64,000 bases of DNA from Streptomyces atratus (GTDB taxonomy: Bacteria; Actinomycetota; Actinomycetes; Streptomycetales; Streptomycetaceae): assembly GCF_900119365.1 (NCBI RefSeq), contig NZ_FPJO01000028.1, positions 1 to 64,000 of the forward strand. Direction: 5' to 3'. The notes under the pieces are model-generated. The model did not search any database and had not been told where the DNA came from. It saw nothing but the letters and a program-made list of their open reading frames with translations. The translations under genes and the position numbers were made by a program. Positions 27,079 through 37,400 of this stretch are shown here, one piece after another; position 1 is the stretch's first letter; each line of letters opens with the position of its first letter.

Positions 27079-28315
27079 TCACAGGGGCGCCGCGAGGAGA
27101 GGCCCCGACCTGTTGTTGAGCCCCTCAATCAAGTAGAGAACGCGAGCGGCCCTGGAGATATCCCCAACAGGGCCGACCTCGGCGGCCTGCTCCAGCAGGG
27201 CCCGTGCGGAATCCGCGTAGCGGATCGCGGTCTTCTCGTCCAGGCCGAAGACCTCGGCGAGGTGGAGCGGCTCGGGACCGTGGACGAGGGCTTCTTCGAG
27301 CTGGCGGTCGACGCGGAGCCGTTCCAGGGTGGCGTCCTGGCCGTGGAGTTCGTGCTTGATCCACCAGCCGCTGACCGGGCCGGTCTCCAGCGCGGTCATC
27401 TGGTTGATGAGCAGGTGGGGGTTGGCGGTGTTCGGCCGGCGCCGGCGCCGGTAGTCCAGCCAGAACAGCAGCATCTGGTGGGTGAGGTCGTCCATGGGGC
27501 GGGTGCGTCCGGCGATGGTGAGTCGGCGGTTGCCGAGGTCCACGTCGTCCAACTGGAGAGCGCGTATGGCTCCGGCTCTGGCGGCGTGGGAGGCCGCGAG
27601 TGCGAGGGCGAGGCGGGCGGCTGGGCTGCGGACCGCTTCGACGGACCGGGTCACCTGCTGGGGCTGCAGGGGCTGCAGGACGGAGTACTCGAACGTACCG
27701 GCCTTGATGCGGGCGGTCGGGTCGCGGAAGACGATGCCGTTCTTCTTCGCCCAGCCGAACAGCGACCGCAGGGCGACGAGAGTCTGGCGCCGTTCGTGCC
27801 CGTGGAGAGTCTTGACGTGGGCGAGGACGTCGTCGCGGATGACCTCGCGCAGGTGGTCGTAGCGCTCGGACCATTCCAGCAGGGCGGGACGTACGGCGTT
27901 GAGGTAGGCCCAGACGGTGGCCTGGTCGCGGGGGCGGGTGCGTGGTCCGCCCCCGCGCAGGGTGCGGTTCCAGCCCTCGGCTTCACGGCGGATCCCGGCA
28001 GCGAGGCCGTCGAGCCGCTTCTCCAGCCAGTCCTTGTAGGACGGCCTGCGGTCGTCGACCAGGATGCTCATCGATTCCAGGACCTCGGCGGTTCGCTCGA
28101 TGCTGCTGTCGAGGGCCCGCAGCGGCGCGATGATCTCCGAGTAGCGGATGACGTCGGCCTCGGTGTGCGGGGCCAGCAGCACGACCAGGGCCCGGTCCAC
28201 GTCGAGACGGACGCGGCGGCTCCAGCCGCGGGCCTCGGCCAGGCCGTGCGCGAGGTAGCGTCTCCAGGCCAGCCAGGTCAGTTCGTGGTCATCCCGGCCA
28301 CAGCGGCCGATGAAG
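27079..28315 (-). pseudogene. Tyrosine recombinase-like protein, 5'-truncated
   Basis: About 410 residues. The core-type N-domain (ALLEWSERYDHLREVIRDDV, VALRSLFGWAKKNGIVFRD), the first-Arg region (LAASHAARAGAIRALQLDDV) and a C-terminal LHLAEVFGLDEKTAIRYADS are visible. The last block, with D-TA-RYA, is typical of integrases that lost the standard HxxR/Tyr text, so activity is doubtful. The 5' part ends near 28315 at the junction with a divergent DUF2975 fragment. Confidence 0.55.
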
Positions 28316-28710
28316 TCGACCGCTTCCCTCCATACGCCCCGTTCGCCGCGCCCTATGCGACCGTGGCGATCATCGGCGTCGCCTGCGTTCAAGTCGCGCT
28401 CGTCGCGGTGTGGATGCTGCTCGCCATGGTCCAACGCGGCGCGATCTTCACCCCGAGGGCCTTCCGCTGGGTCGACACCGTCATCGGGTCCTCGGCCGTG
28501 GCGACGCTGTTGGCGCTCGGCGTCACCGGGCACCTGGCCCTGGCCGAGATCCCCACCCCCGATGACGACAACATGGCCGTCATCAGCGCCCTGGCCGCCG
28601 CGCTGGCGAGCGTCGGCATGGGGGCGGCGTTCGTCATGCTGATCGTCATCATGCGCGGCCTGCTGCGCAAGGCGACGGATCTGGAGACCGAGATCGCCGA
28701 GGTGGTGTGA
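28316..28710 (+). pseudogene. DUF2975 membrane protein, N-terminus lost
   Basis: Three membrane segments remain (ATVAIIGVACVQVALVAVWM, VIGSSAVATLLALGVTGHLA, SVGMGAAFVMLIVIMRGLL) followed by LLRKATDLETEIAEVV. DUF2975 proteins are encoded with a small HTH protein, which follows here with overlapping TGATG. The first segment and start are missing at the junction with the integrase remnant. Confidence 0.65.
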
Positions 28711-28985
28711 TGGCGATCGTCGTCGACCTGGACGTGCAACTCGCCAAACGCAACATGTCGGTCGGAGAGTTCGCCGCCGCCGTCGGCATCACCCCCGCCA
28801 ACGTCGCCGTGCTGAAGAACGGACGCGCCAAGGCGGTGCGGTTCACGACGCTCGACGCGATCTGCCGCACCCTCGGCTGTCAGCCCGGCGACGTACTGCG
28901 CTGGGTCCCCGACGACGAGGATGACGAGAGCGACGGGAACAGCGCTGCGAGCCGCGAGAAGAGCGGCGCCGGACTCGTCGGCTGA
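28710..28985 (+). CDS. Small HTH regulator, Cro/C1 (YozG) type
   Basis: A 91-residue protein: DLDVQLAKRNMSVGEFAAAV, GITPANVAVLKNGRAKAVRF, ICRTLGCQPGDVLRWVPDD. This is the HTH_26 type partner of DUF2975 membrane proteins. Start codon overlaps the preceding stop, so the pair was co-translated. With its partner truncated its role is likely lost. Confidence 0.8.
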   Translation: MAIVVDLDVQLAKRNMSVGEFAAAVGITPANVAVLKNGRAKAVRFTTLDAICRTLGCQPGDVLRWVPDDEDDESDGNSAASREKSGAGLVG

Positions 28986-29079
28986 ACACCCGCGAAAGCC
29001 CGCCCCCGTTATCTTCTTCGTGGCCCTGCAAGAGGGCCGCTGGCCTCCGGGCCCGGTATGGCTTTTTCCCCTGTCCGCG

Positions 29080-30035
29080 ATGACCTGGGGGGTGGTGTCG
29101 CCGGGCCCGACGGGTGCCGTCGGGCCGGACGCCGCCGACCAGGCGGCGGCGACTGTCGTGGCGTGGTCGGCGGGGAGCGCGTCGGGCTCGGGCAGGACGT
29201 CTGCCAACACGCGGGTCCGGTCGGCCAGCAGTTGTCGGTAGCCGGCGCAGTCCATGCCGGAGTCGATGAGGTAAGCGGCGGCCTGGGCCAGGGCCAGCGG
29301 CAGATACCCGAGGTCGGCGGCCAGGGCGGTGAGCTGGCCGGCCGGTTCGTGGCGGTGGCGAGCTGTCAGGGCGTCGGCCAGGTAGGCGGCGGCTTCGTTG
29401 GGGGTGAACAGGCCGACGGTGACCAGTCGCCGGTCGGGACCGGTCAGGGCGGCGTCCCGGCGGCGGGTGGTGACGAGGGTTCGGCCCGAAGAGCTGGTGG
29501 GGGCCACAGGCCCCGCAGGCCGGCCGGGTCGGCGAGGTCGTCCAACACGACCAGCCACCGGCACGGCCTCGCACCGGGTTTGGGTTCGAGCCAGGCCAGA
29601 AACAATCTCGCGGCCTGCTCCCGGCCCCCCGGGTCGGCACCAAGGACCTCGACGCCGGCCTGTGCGTACCCAAACACAACCGCCGAACGGGTACTGGCAG
29701 TGATCCACACCAGCACGTCCACCCCGCCGGACCCCCAGGCGGCGCGCGCGTAGTCGGCCGCGAGCTGGGTCTTACCCACCCCGCCAGTCCCCGTCAGGAC
29801 CTGGCACAGCACCGCCGTGCCCCCGCCATCGACCACGGCCCGCAACTGCTCGACCTCGGCCCGGTGCTGGAAGGACTGCGCCCGGGTCGGGATCACGCCT
29901 ACCTGGCGCGGCCAGGACGCCCGTTCCCGTGGGGCGGCCTGGTGCACCACGGTCAAGTCGTGTACGTACCCGCTGATGGCGGTGGAGCCCCCGGAGGCGA
30001 TGGCATCCCCGGTCCCAGATACCCCCGACCAGGCC
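29080..30035 (-). pseudogene. NB-ARC (STAND) ATPase remnant
   Basis: The P-loop LTGTGGVGKTQLAADYARAA, Walker-B-like WLVVLDDLADPAG, and then in another frame GRTLVTTRRRDAALTG, GYLPLALAQAAAYLIDSGM are the successive NB-ARC motifs (P-loop, kinase-2, RNBS, GLPL). One frame break near 29490. The N-terminus is cut by Tn3 DNA near 30035 and the C-terminal repeats are missing past 29080. Intact relatives are multi-domain regulators or defence-type sensors. Confidence 0.7.
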
Positions 30036-30140
30036 GAGCGCGCCGAGCTGGTCCTCCATGCGCGGCACCATCCACCAGGCGTACCGGGACGGGCTTGCCG
30101 TGGCACACGTCCCGGGCCAGCTTGTGGCGCGACTCCTGCA
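30010..30140 (-). pseudogene. tnpA: Tn3 transposase fragment, minus-strand half
   Basis: Reads VQESRHKLARDVCHGK and TIHQAYRDGMEDQLGALGLV, the region directly before the C-terminal end of TnpA as in the copy at 34.4-37.6 kb. The following part of the protein is on the opposite strand from 30141, showing an inversion. Confidence 0.7.
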
Positions 30141-30341
30141 CGGTCATCGACGCCGCCGTCGCCCAGCTGAAGGCCGAGGGCCACGAGATCCGCGAGGTGG
30201 AACATCGCACGTCTCTCCCGCTCAAGCACCGCAATCTGCAGCTTCACGGCCTCGATCCCGGCCGCCGGCGCCCTGCGCCCACTGCGCGACCCGGACACGC
30301 CGGAGCTGGACGAGGACGACGACGGGGCCGGGCCGGACTAG
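30141..30341 (+). pseudogene. tnpA: Tn3 transposase fragment, plus-strand half
   Basis: Reads VIDAAVAQLKAEGHEIRE, LPLKHRNLQL and in another frame ALRPLRDPDTPELDEDDDG to the stop. It is the C-terminal end of TnpA, opposite in orientation to the neighbouring piece, with an internal frame change. Confidence 0.7.
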
Positions 30342-30486
30342 TCGTGGCCGACCATGGCGGTGATGAGCTTGCGGGCCCTCGCCTTGGTCAGCCGCTTCGC
30401 GGCCGTCGCGCACCGCCGCCGGGGAGCCCGCGGAGCGATGTCGCTGCCCGCCGTGCGCTGACCCACCAGGAATTACGGGACAGTCC

Positions 30487-30846
30487 TTAGCAGGTATGCC
30501 ATGAGGTGATTCGATCATTGGCCGCATCTCCGACATTCGGGATCCCCTGGCCCGGGGCCACGTACAGCAGGGGGGCGCCGGACCAACTCGCGTCGTCGAA
30601 GAAGCAGACCTTGGAACCGGTGCGGTTCCAGAGAGAGGTCGTCAGATCGTTCATCCGCTCCCCGACGTTGTGGACGTCGGTCGCGGAGAAGAGATAACGC
30701 CCCCGATAGTTGCTGTCGCCCCAGACACATACGTAACCATCGCGGCAGTCGTTGACGTCGGCGCTCGCCGGCACGCCCCCCGTAACCACTGAGGCCACCG
30801 TCACGCACATGCCGGCGACAGTGCCGGCCAGCCATGTCCTCTTCAT
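30487..30846 (-). CDS. Secreted peptidase-inhibitor-like protein, family I36
   Basis: A 119-residue protein with a signal peptide (MKRTWLAGTVAGMCVTVAS, AxA-type site at VPASAD) and a mature domain with CRDGYVCVWGDSNYRGRYLF, NDLTTSLWNRTGSKVCFFDD and GAPLLYVAPGQG. These match the beta-gamma-crystallin-like I36 inhibitors such as Streptomyces SMI, which block metalloproteases. Four cysteines can form two disulfides. Intact and monocistronic. Confidence 0.85.
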   Translation of the reverse strand: MKRTWLAGTVAGMCVTVASVVTGGVPASADVNDCRDGYVCVWGDSNYRGRYLFSATDVHNVGERMNDLTTSLWNRTGSKVCFFDDASWSGAPLLYVAPGQGIPNVGDAANDRITSWHTC

Positions 30847-31167
30847 GCTCTGTCCCACTCTCTTCGGTTGCGCACCGCATCCCCGCGAGCATCCCTCGCG
30901 AAATGGTGCAATCGCCAACGAGCTGCCCAGCCGCGATCCAGGCCAATCCATCCCGGTGGATCGGAAGTGTGTGCTGCGGGTGACTGGCGGGAGCCGTTCC
31001 CGGGTGGTGGACACCCCTGAGCCCGGCCCGGGCGGCACGACGGGGCGGGGGAGGCTGAGCCTCTTCGGCGAGGCGTCACATCCTGCGCAGACCTGCTTCG
31101 CTGTCGGTCCGGGTCTGCTTACGCGTCCCGTACAACCGCAGCTCGCGCCGACCATCCCCAGGGCACA
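30847..31167. other. Noncoding region upstream of I36 gene
   Basis: It should hold the promoter of the I36 gene. 30999-31029 is a copy of the IS3 terminal sequence of 289-320. No gene is supported. Confidence 0.4.
30999..31029 (+). repeat. Solo IS3-type end
   Basis: About 29 of 32 bases match the minus strand of 289-320. No transposase is left beside it. Confidence 0.55.
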
Positions 31168-31485
31168 TCACCGCAGGTCAGGGATATCCGTTGTTCTTTC
31201 GGCGATTACTACGGGGACCCCGGCCTGCTGGCCGGTCTCCTCGCCCGGGCGGCGGACCTTGTCCGGTTCGGGGATCAGCAGGTCGCCGATCTCGCAGCCG
31301 AGAACGACGCAGATGACGTCCAGGTCCTCCAGCTTGAGGGAGACCGGCTGGCCGGACCACAGCCCGGACATCTTCCCCGCCGAGATCACCAACCCGTGCT
31401 CGGTCAGGCCCCGTTGGAGCTCGGACGCCTTCCAGATACCCTTGTTCCGGCCTCGGGGACCATCGGAACAGCCATTAGCGTTAAG
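31168..31485 (-). pseudogene. XRE-family regulator cut by Tn3 end
   Basis: The readable part is KASELQRGLTEHGLVISAGK, MSGLWSGQPVSLKLEDLDVI and CVVLGCEIGDLLIPEPDKV, a Cro/C1-like HTH. Its 5' end merges into the Tn3 terminal repeat at 31449-31485, so the native start is lost. Confidence 0.65.
31449..31485 (+). repeat. Tn3-family terminal inverted repeat, left outer
   Basis: Ends inward with AGCCATTAGCGTTAAG, the usual ...ACG(C/T)TAAG inner end of Tn3 repeats, and contains GGGGACCATCGG. It pairs with 37740-37775. Confidence 0.75.
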
Positions 31486-31529
31486 CCGGTGATCTTGGTC
31501 CCTGGGTCGTCGCCCGCGCGCCACCGCCC

Positions 31530-31862
31530 TCAGTCCTCATCTCCCGCTGTCGTCTCGCTGACGAGCCGGAGCGCGGGGCGCTGTAGGGCGAACTCGCCGA
31601 GTTCCAGCGCCGCCTCGCGCCAGTTGGCGGCGAGCTGGAGCAGCCGTTCGCTGCCGTGGCGGTAGCCGGGCGGCGGGGTGTCCGGGACGGTGGGCCAGAG
31701 GATGGTGGCGGCGAACCGGAGCCCGTGCATGGCGGCGGTCGCGTGAGCGCCGATGCTCCCGCCTTCCAGGCGCCGCAGCATGTCGAGCCGGGCGGCGGCG
31801 CCGAGGAGTTCGTCGTAGACCTTCGCGTATTCCTGCGCGCGTACGGTGGCGAGGTCATCCAC
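31530..31862 (-). CDS. Hypothetical protein next to resolvase
   Basis: A 110-residue helical protein (YAKVYDELLGAAARLDMLRR, AAMHGLRFAATILWPTVPD, ERLLQLAANWREAALELGEF). The GTG at 31862 lies beside the resolvase stop at 31855-31857, so the two are co-translated. Similar small genes accompany Streptomyces Tn3 resolvases; function unknown. Confidence 0.6.
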   Translation of the reverse strand: MDDLATVRAQEYAKVYDELLGAAARLDMLRRLEGGSIGAHATAAMHGLRFAATILWPTVPDTPPPGYRHGSERLLQLAANWREAALELGEFALQRPALRLVSETTAGDED

Positions 31863-32871
31863 GTCGGGTGCCTTTGGCGTTCGGGTGGGGCTGGGACTGG
31901 AGCCGTTCGCGGAGGTCGATCTCCTCGGGGGTGAGCGGGTCTTCGGACCGGCGGATGCGGACGGGCTTGGGTCGCAGCGGCAGGCCATCGTCCGCCGCGG
32001 CAGCCTCGGCCTCGGCGAGCGCTCGGTACAGCGAGGCGACCGAGGGGGACTTGCCCGCGTTCTTCCCGACCTTGATGGTGAGCTTCTTCGCGATCTCGGG
32101 GACGGGGACTCCCTTGTCCTTCAGGGCGACGGCGAAGGTGAGCATGTCGTCGTCGATGACCTTCGGGCGTCCGCCGTGGTTGCCCTTGGCTGCTGCGGTG
32201 ACCTGGCCTTCGAGGGTCTTCTCCCGGATGTAGTTGCGCTCGATCTGTCCGGCGACGGCGAGGACGGCGAAGAACATGGCGCCCATGCCGTTGGGGTCGT
32301 AGATGCCGGTGAGGGGGCCGGTGATGAGTTCGAGCTGGATGCCGCCGGCCTGGAGCTCGGCGGACAGCGTCATCAGCTCGGCCGCGTTCCTGGCCAGACG
32401 TTTCAGCTCGTGCACCGTGAAGATGACCGGTGTATCGGGTGCGGCCTCCTTGAACTGGTGGGCCAGCGCGAGCGCCTTCTCCAGCTCCGGCCGCACTTTC
32501 ACCCGGGTGCTGATCTGCTCCTTGAAGACCTTGTGGCACTCGGCCCGGTGAAGGGCTTCGAGCTGGCTCGCCAGCTCTTGGCGGGCGGTCGATGTCCTTG
32601 CGTACCCGATCCTCACCGGCCGCTCGGTGCGGGGCGCGGGGACGACGGCGAGTGCGGGGGCCTGCTTCCACGCGCGGCCGGGAGCGCGGTCGGCGGGGAC
32701 GGGGATCTCCAGTTCCTCGCGGAGCGCGGGGACGAGGACGAAGCGCGGGGTGTGGTACTTCGCGGCGGTCTTCCCGCCCCGGGTGCGGCAGGCGCTGCCG
32801 GCGGGCGCGTCACAGTTCGGGCAATCATGACGTTCTACCGCAAGTGCGGCCTGATCGGGCGTCAAATCCAT
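31855..32871 (-). CDS. tnpR: Tn3-family resolvase (serine recombinase) with N-terminal zinc-finger-like domain
   Basis: A 338-residue protein. Residues 1-60 hold CPNCDAPAGSAC and KYHTPRF, a putative zinc site. The recombinase domain follows with IGYARTSTARQELASQLEAL (nucleophilic Ser near residue 94), TVHELKRLARNAAELMTLSA and FFAVLAVAGQIERNYIREKT. A C-terminal HTH lies around KGVPVPEIAKKL. It resolves cointegrates at res. Intact. Confidence 0.88.
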   Translation of the reverse strand: MDLTPDQAALAVERHDCPNCDAPAGSACRTRGGKTAAKYHTPRFVLVPALREELEIPVPADRAPGRAWKQAPALAVVPAPRTERPVRIGYARTSTARQELASQLEALHRAECHKVFKEQISTRVKVRPELEKALALAHQFKEAAPDTPVIFTVHELKRLARNAAELMTLSAELQAGGIQLELITGPLTGIYDPNGMGAMFFAVLAVAGQIERNYIREKTLEGQVTAAAKGNHGGRPKVIDDDMLTFAVALKDKGVPVPEIAKKLTIKVGKNAGKSPSVASLYRALAEAEAAAADDGLPLRPKPVRIRRSEDPLTPEEIDLRERLQSQPHPNAKGTRRG

Positions 32872-32959
32872 GGAGGCAGTCTCTCAGAAGTGCCTCGCAC
32901 AACGTGCGGGTTTTGAGGGGACTTTTGCGAACGGCGACCTGCGGAAACGTGATCACCCG

Positions 32960-33000
32960 GGGGCCGTTCTCAGAACTCTCACAGATGGTCGTTTGTGAGA
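32960..33000. promoter_or_regulatory. Candidate res/regulatory site of the resolvase
   Basis: TCTCACA at 32977-32983 and TGTGAGA at 32994-33000 form an inverted repeat, with a further GTTCTCAGAA just before. The site lies about 100 bases upstream of the tnpR start, where Tn3 res sub-sites are found. Confidence 0.5.
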
Positions 33001-33001
33001 A

Positions 33002-33151
33002 TCACTCGGCGTCTGGGTCGACGTCGCTCGGGTGGGCGCCCGTAAGTTCCCATTCCATCATCCGCATCCGTTCGACCTGTCGCCGTGCGACGGCGACCAT
33101 CCCGGCGTCGAACTCGTGGTCGGGGCCGATGTCTACAGCCTTGGGGACCAT
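33002..33151 (-). CDS. 49-residue small protein starting in a Tn3 repeat
   Basis: MVPKAVDIGPDHEFDAGMVA then RRQVERMRMMEWELTGAHPS to the stop. Basic helix followed by an acidic tail. The ATG lies inside the inner Tn3 terminal repeat, so this may be a truncated older gene restarted by the insertion. Low support beyond composition. Confidence 0.4.
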   Translation of the reverse strand: MVPKAVDIGPDHEFDAGMVAVARRQVERMRMMEWELTGAHPSDVDPDAE

Positions 33152-33199
33152 CGGGGCAGCCCTTGGCGCTAACGGCTGCCCCGATGGCCCTCAAGGCCG
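33138..33199. repeat. Back-to-back Tn3 terminal repeats
   Basis: The + strand from 33143 reads GGGGACCATCGGGGCAGCC; the - strand from 33199 reads a matching CCATCGGGGCAGCCGTTAGC. The two repeats overlap around CTTGGCGCTAACG. Confidence 0.65.
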
Positions 33200-33391
33200 G
33201 AGTCCGTGTGCCGGGCAGCCAGGACGATCGGCTGACCGGCACACGGAATGCGTGTCAGCCGGAACACCGGACCGAGGACGGCCGCGCCGATGGCTCCGAT
33301 GCCGGCCCAGACGGCGTAGCCGACGACGTCGATCTTCTTCAGGGCGACCCGCCGATGCCGTCGCTGTCCCACGTGGGCCACAATGGATCAT

Positions 33392-34147
33392 ATGGCGATC
33401 ATTCAGCTCGGTGAGGTTGCGACCTGGTACGACGAGCAGGGCGACGGTGAACCCGTCGTCCTGCTCCACGGTGGCTTCGTCGACTCGCGGATGTTCGTCC
33501 CGGCCCTGCCCGTTCTCGATGGCCTGCGCGTCATCACGGTGGACCGGCGCGGTCACGGCCACACACCCGACGTCCATGGCCCGCTGTCGTATGACGTCAT
33601 GGCCGACGACATGATCGCCTTCCTGGAGAAGGCGGTCGGCGGCCCGGCGCACCTGGTCGGCCACAGCGACGGCGCGAACGTGGCGATGATCGTCGCGATG
33701 CGCCGCCCCGACCTCGTGCGGCGTCTCGTCCTGATCAGCGGCAACTTCCGACACGGCGGCCTGGTGCCCGGCGTTCTGGACGGATTCGCCGAGGCCGTGC
33801 CGTACCTGGGTGCCCGCTACGGCGAAGTGTCACCCGACGGCCAGGAACACTTCCCCGTCGTCGTGGACAAGCTGCTGCGCATGGCGCGGTCCGAGCCGAA
33901 CCTGACAGAGGACGACCTCGGCCGCATCGCGAGCCGCACCCTCGTCATGTCCGGGGACGACGACGCGGTAACGCTGGAGCACACGATCGCGCTCTACCGG
34001 GCGATCCCCGAGTCCGAGCTCGCCGTCGTACCCGGCACATCCCACCTCCTGGTGATGGAGAAGCCGGAGCCGGTCTATCGGGCCATCCTGGACTTCCTCA
34101 CCACCAATCCCACCCAGACCAGGCAGCCCATCCGCCGCGCCCGCTGA
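33392..34147 (+). CDS. Alpha/beta-fold hydrolase
   Basis: A 251-residue hydrolase. HGGFVDSRMF supplies the oxyanion region, LVGHSDGANVAMI the nucleophile elbow (Ser in GHSDG), MSGDDDAVTLEH the acid and PGTSHLLVME the histidine. Such enzymes cleave esters, lactones or epoxides; the substrate is not evident. Start at ATG 33392 or ATG 33383 (MDHMAII). It is a passenger inside the Tn3 unit and appears intact. Confidence 0.85.
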   Translation: MAIIQLGEVATWYDEQGDGEPVVLLHGGFVDSRMFVPALPVLDGLRVITVDRRGHGHTPDVHGPLSYDVMADDMIAFLEKAVGGPAHLVGHSDGANVAMIVAMRRPDLVRRLVLISGNFRHGGLVPGVLDGFAEAVPYLGARYGEVSPDGQEHFPVVVDKLLRMARSEPNLTEDDLGRIASRTLVMSGDDDAVTLEHTIALYRAIPESELAVVPGTSHLLVMEKPEPVYRAILDFLTTNPTQTRQPIRRAR

Positions 34148-34430
34148 GCCGCTGCCCAGGCGGCGAAGTGCCGCGAGACCTCATCGCTCGCACCTTGATG
34201 CGCGTCCATCAGAGTTGCCGCAACCGCCCCGGCAGCGAGACGGCCGGGCGATCGATGACCGCTCAGCCCGGCGAGAAGGCTCGATGCGTTCCCAATCAGA
34301 GGAGGCGTTCCCGCGATCTCTCCCGACAGTCTGCTCAAGGGCCGTTCAAAGACGGGTTCTAAGGGCCATATCGTCCGGTTCGTTCATCACTCTCCTCTCA
34401 GCTTCCACCTGGAGGGCCGAAGCGTTCGCC
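34148..34430. other. No gene seen
   Basis: Gap between the convergent hydrolase and TnpA genes. No terminator or coding pattern is convincing. Confidence 0.35.
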
Positions 34431-37400
34431 TCACCCTGCTCCCAGCCCAGTCGTAGTACTGCGAGAAGTTGACGAGTCCTGTGCCGGGGCGGCCCACTCG
34501 TCCCCGTCTTCGTCATCGTCGAGCTCGGGAGCGTCCGGGTCGCGCAGCGGACGCAGGCCCTGGCGCGGGGTGGAGGGGGTGAAGCTGTAGCGGCCCAGGA
34601 CGTTGAGGTTCTTGAACTTCAGCGGGGAGAGGCGGGCGACATCCTCATCGCTGATCTCGTGGCCCTCGGCACGCAGCTGGGCGACCGCAGCGTCGATGTA
34701 CTTCGTCGTCCAGAGCACGACGGCGTTCAGCACCAGTCCCAGCGATCCGAGTTGGTCCTCCATGCCGTCTCGGTATGCCTGGTGGATGGTGCCCCGCTTG
34801 CCGTGGCAGATGTCCCGGGCGAGCGTGTGGCGGGACTCCTGGACGGACAGCTGCTTGCCCATCTGCCGTCGGTAGGTGTCATCGACCGGGTCGACGACCT
34901 GGAGCAGGTGCAGGGTCTTGGCAATGCGCCCGTACTCGGCGAACGCCTGCCCCAGCGGCGTCGGTCGTCCATGGTTGCCGAACATCCGCAGCAGGTCATA
35001 GGCCCGCACCTGGTTGGTGACCAGCGAGCCGGCCACCTTCAGCATGTCCTCCCACTGGGTGGTCACCTTCTTCAGGTTCACCTTGTTCGTGCGGGCCAGG
35101 TCCGTCAGCGGCCCGTAGCCGCCGGTCTCGATCCCGTCCATCTCCGCCCGCCAGAACCTTTGATCGTCCAGGTCCTTGAACCGCGGGGAGAAGTTGTAGC
35201 CCAGGATCTTGAACAGGCCGAACACCATGTCCGAGTACGAGGCGTTGTCGGTGGCGACCATTTCCGGCTTCACCCCGCCGTCGAGGTTCAGCAGGGCGTC
35301 CAGGATGTGCAGGGAGTCGCGGGGCGTGCCAGGGACGACCATCTGCCCGATGCCGAAGACCTGGTCGTTGACGGCGTTCAGCCAGGTGATGCCGCGCTTG
35401 AATCCGAAGTACTTCGGGTTCGGGGCGGTGCTGATGGAGCGGACCGGGACGACGAAGCTCAGTCCGTCGACGGACGGCAAGCAGCCCGTTGCCCCAGTGC
35501 GCCACGATCGGGACCTTCGCCTGGGCGGCGATCAGGGCGGCGTTGGCCGCGGCGATGGTGTCGGCCCGCAGGTAGTACTGGTCGACGTGGACCAGCCGGG
35601 AGCGGGTCAGCGCCTCGTGGCCGGGGTTGGTCACCGGGGTCATGCCGATGTTGCACGCCTCGCTCACCAGGAGCGCGACGACCGAGGTGGTGAGGTCCTT
35701 CATGCGGGTCTTGCCGTCGCCCAGGTGCACGAAGGCGTCCAGGAACCCGGTCCAGGAGTGCACTTCGAACAACAGGTCCGGCAGGTCGATCTTCGGGAGC
35801 ATCTTCTCCACCCGGCGCCGCAGCCAGGCCAGCGACTTGGGCACCCCAAGTGCCCCGAGCGCGTCCACGTTCAGCTTGGCCCGCCCGTTGGGCTGCACCT
35901 CGATGCTGACCTTCGCATCCGCGCCGGCCTCTTCGAGGCGTTCGGCCATCTGCTTCCACGCCGCGTCCAGTACCCCCACCAGCTCCGCCAGATGCTCCTC
36001 GACGGGCGCCTCCAGGCTCAGGCCCGCCAGTACGTCCTCGCGCACCGCCAGCCACGGCTTGCCGTCCAGCAGACGGGCGCGCGGGTTGGAGAAGCGGTGC
36101 GAGGGGGAAGCGAAGATGGCGCGGCTGACCAGCGCCCGGTACAGCTGCTCCAGCACGCACACCACATAGGCGTCGCGGTCCACCGCGCCCTGCGGCAGGT
36201 CCTTGTTCGCGTACACCGCCTTGCGCCAGTACGGCGGCACCACCTTGTCGTCGACCTCCCGCTTCAGCAGCGGCTTCTTCGTCACCTGGCGCCGGCTGAG
36301 CGCGGGCAGGCCCTTGACCGCGGCCAGGACCCGCTCCCCGGCCGGGGCCGCGCCGAGCATCTTGGTGTCGCCGAGCAGCGACAGGAACGGGCGCACCGTG
36401 TTGTAGCGGTTGGCCAGCGCCTCGCGGATCGCGATCTCCGCCGAGTCGTCGTCCTCCGGGACCAGGCTCGCCACCGTGGTGGCCGCGCTCCACAGCTGGG
36501 CCCTCGGCGCGATCTCCTCCAGGGCCTTCCACATCGCGGCCGCGTCCACCGCCTTGCCGCTCTCCTCGATGTGCTCCAGCTCCTCCATGAACACTTCGAC
36601 ATGCGGGCGGCGATGCGGGACGCCTTCTCCAGCTGCGGCAGCGTGGAGAGGCGGTCCTTGTTCGTGAGCCGCTTCGCGGTGCTGAGCAGCTTGGTCGACA
36701 TCAGCACCGTGAACAGCTCCAGCGCGTCGTCGATGGCCTTGGCCTCCATGTGCCGCATCACCGCGGTCAGCATCGCGGTGCGCTTCGGCTCGCTCGCCCG
36801 CTCCAGGCTCGTCGCCTTCGACCCCAGGCCGTAACGGGCCAGCGCGGCGAGCCGGTTCGGCGGGAGCTTGTCCAGCTTCACCCGCCCCAGCCGGTACACG
36901 GCGATCTCATCCACCCGCTCCAGCGCCCGCTTCATCGCCGTCCCCGTGGTCTTCGTCGGCGGCCGGCGGAAGGTCTCCAGGTACGAGTACCGCCTGCCCT
37001 TCGGCGTCTCCAGCAGCGCCACCAGGTCGGCGGGCAGCGACGGGTCCGCCCGCCAGGCCGCCTTGGCGACCGTGGTGTGCAGGCGCTTGTCCGCGATCGT
37101 GCGGACCTCGGAAACCTGCCGCGCCAGCACGGAAACACCGGGCAGCAGCACCCGGTTCTTCCGCAGCCAGCCCACCGCATAGTCGAACAGAGCCTTCGGC
37201 CCCTCCGAATGCGCGGTCCACGCCCGCCCGTGCAGGAACGTCCGGAACTTCCGCCCCCACTCCGGATCGTCGTACTCGTGATACTCGTACGCGTCCCGGA
37301 TCTCCCACGCGTGCTCGTACGCCGTCGGCTTGCGCTCGGTGTACGCCTTGACGCACGAGACGTCCTCGATGCCGAGTTGCTCGGCGATGTGCTCGATCAC

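Noticed and set aside
27079..28315. Functional phage integrase
   Set aside because: N-terminal part is missing and the HxxR and tyrosine boxes are not clear.
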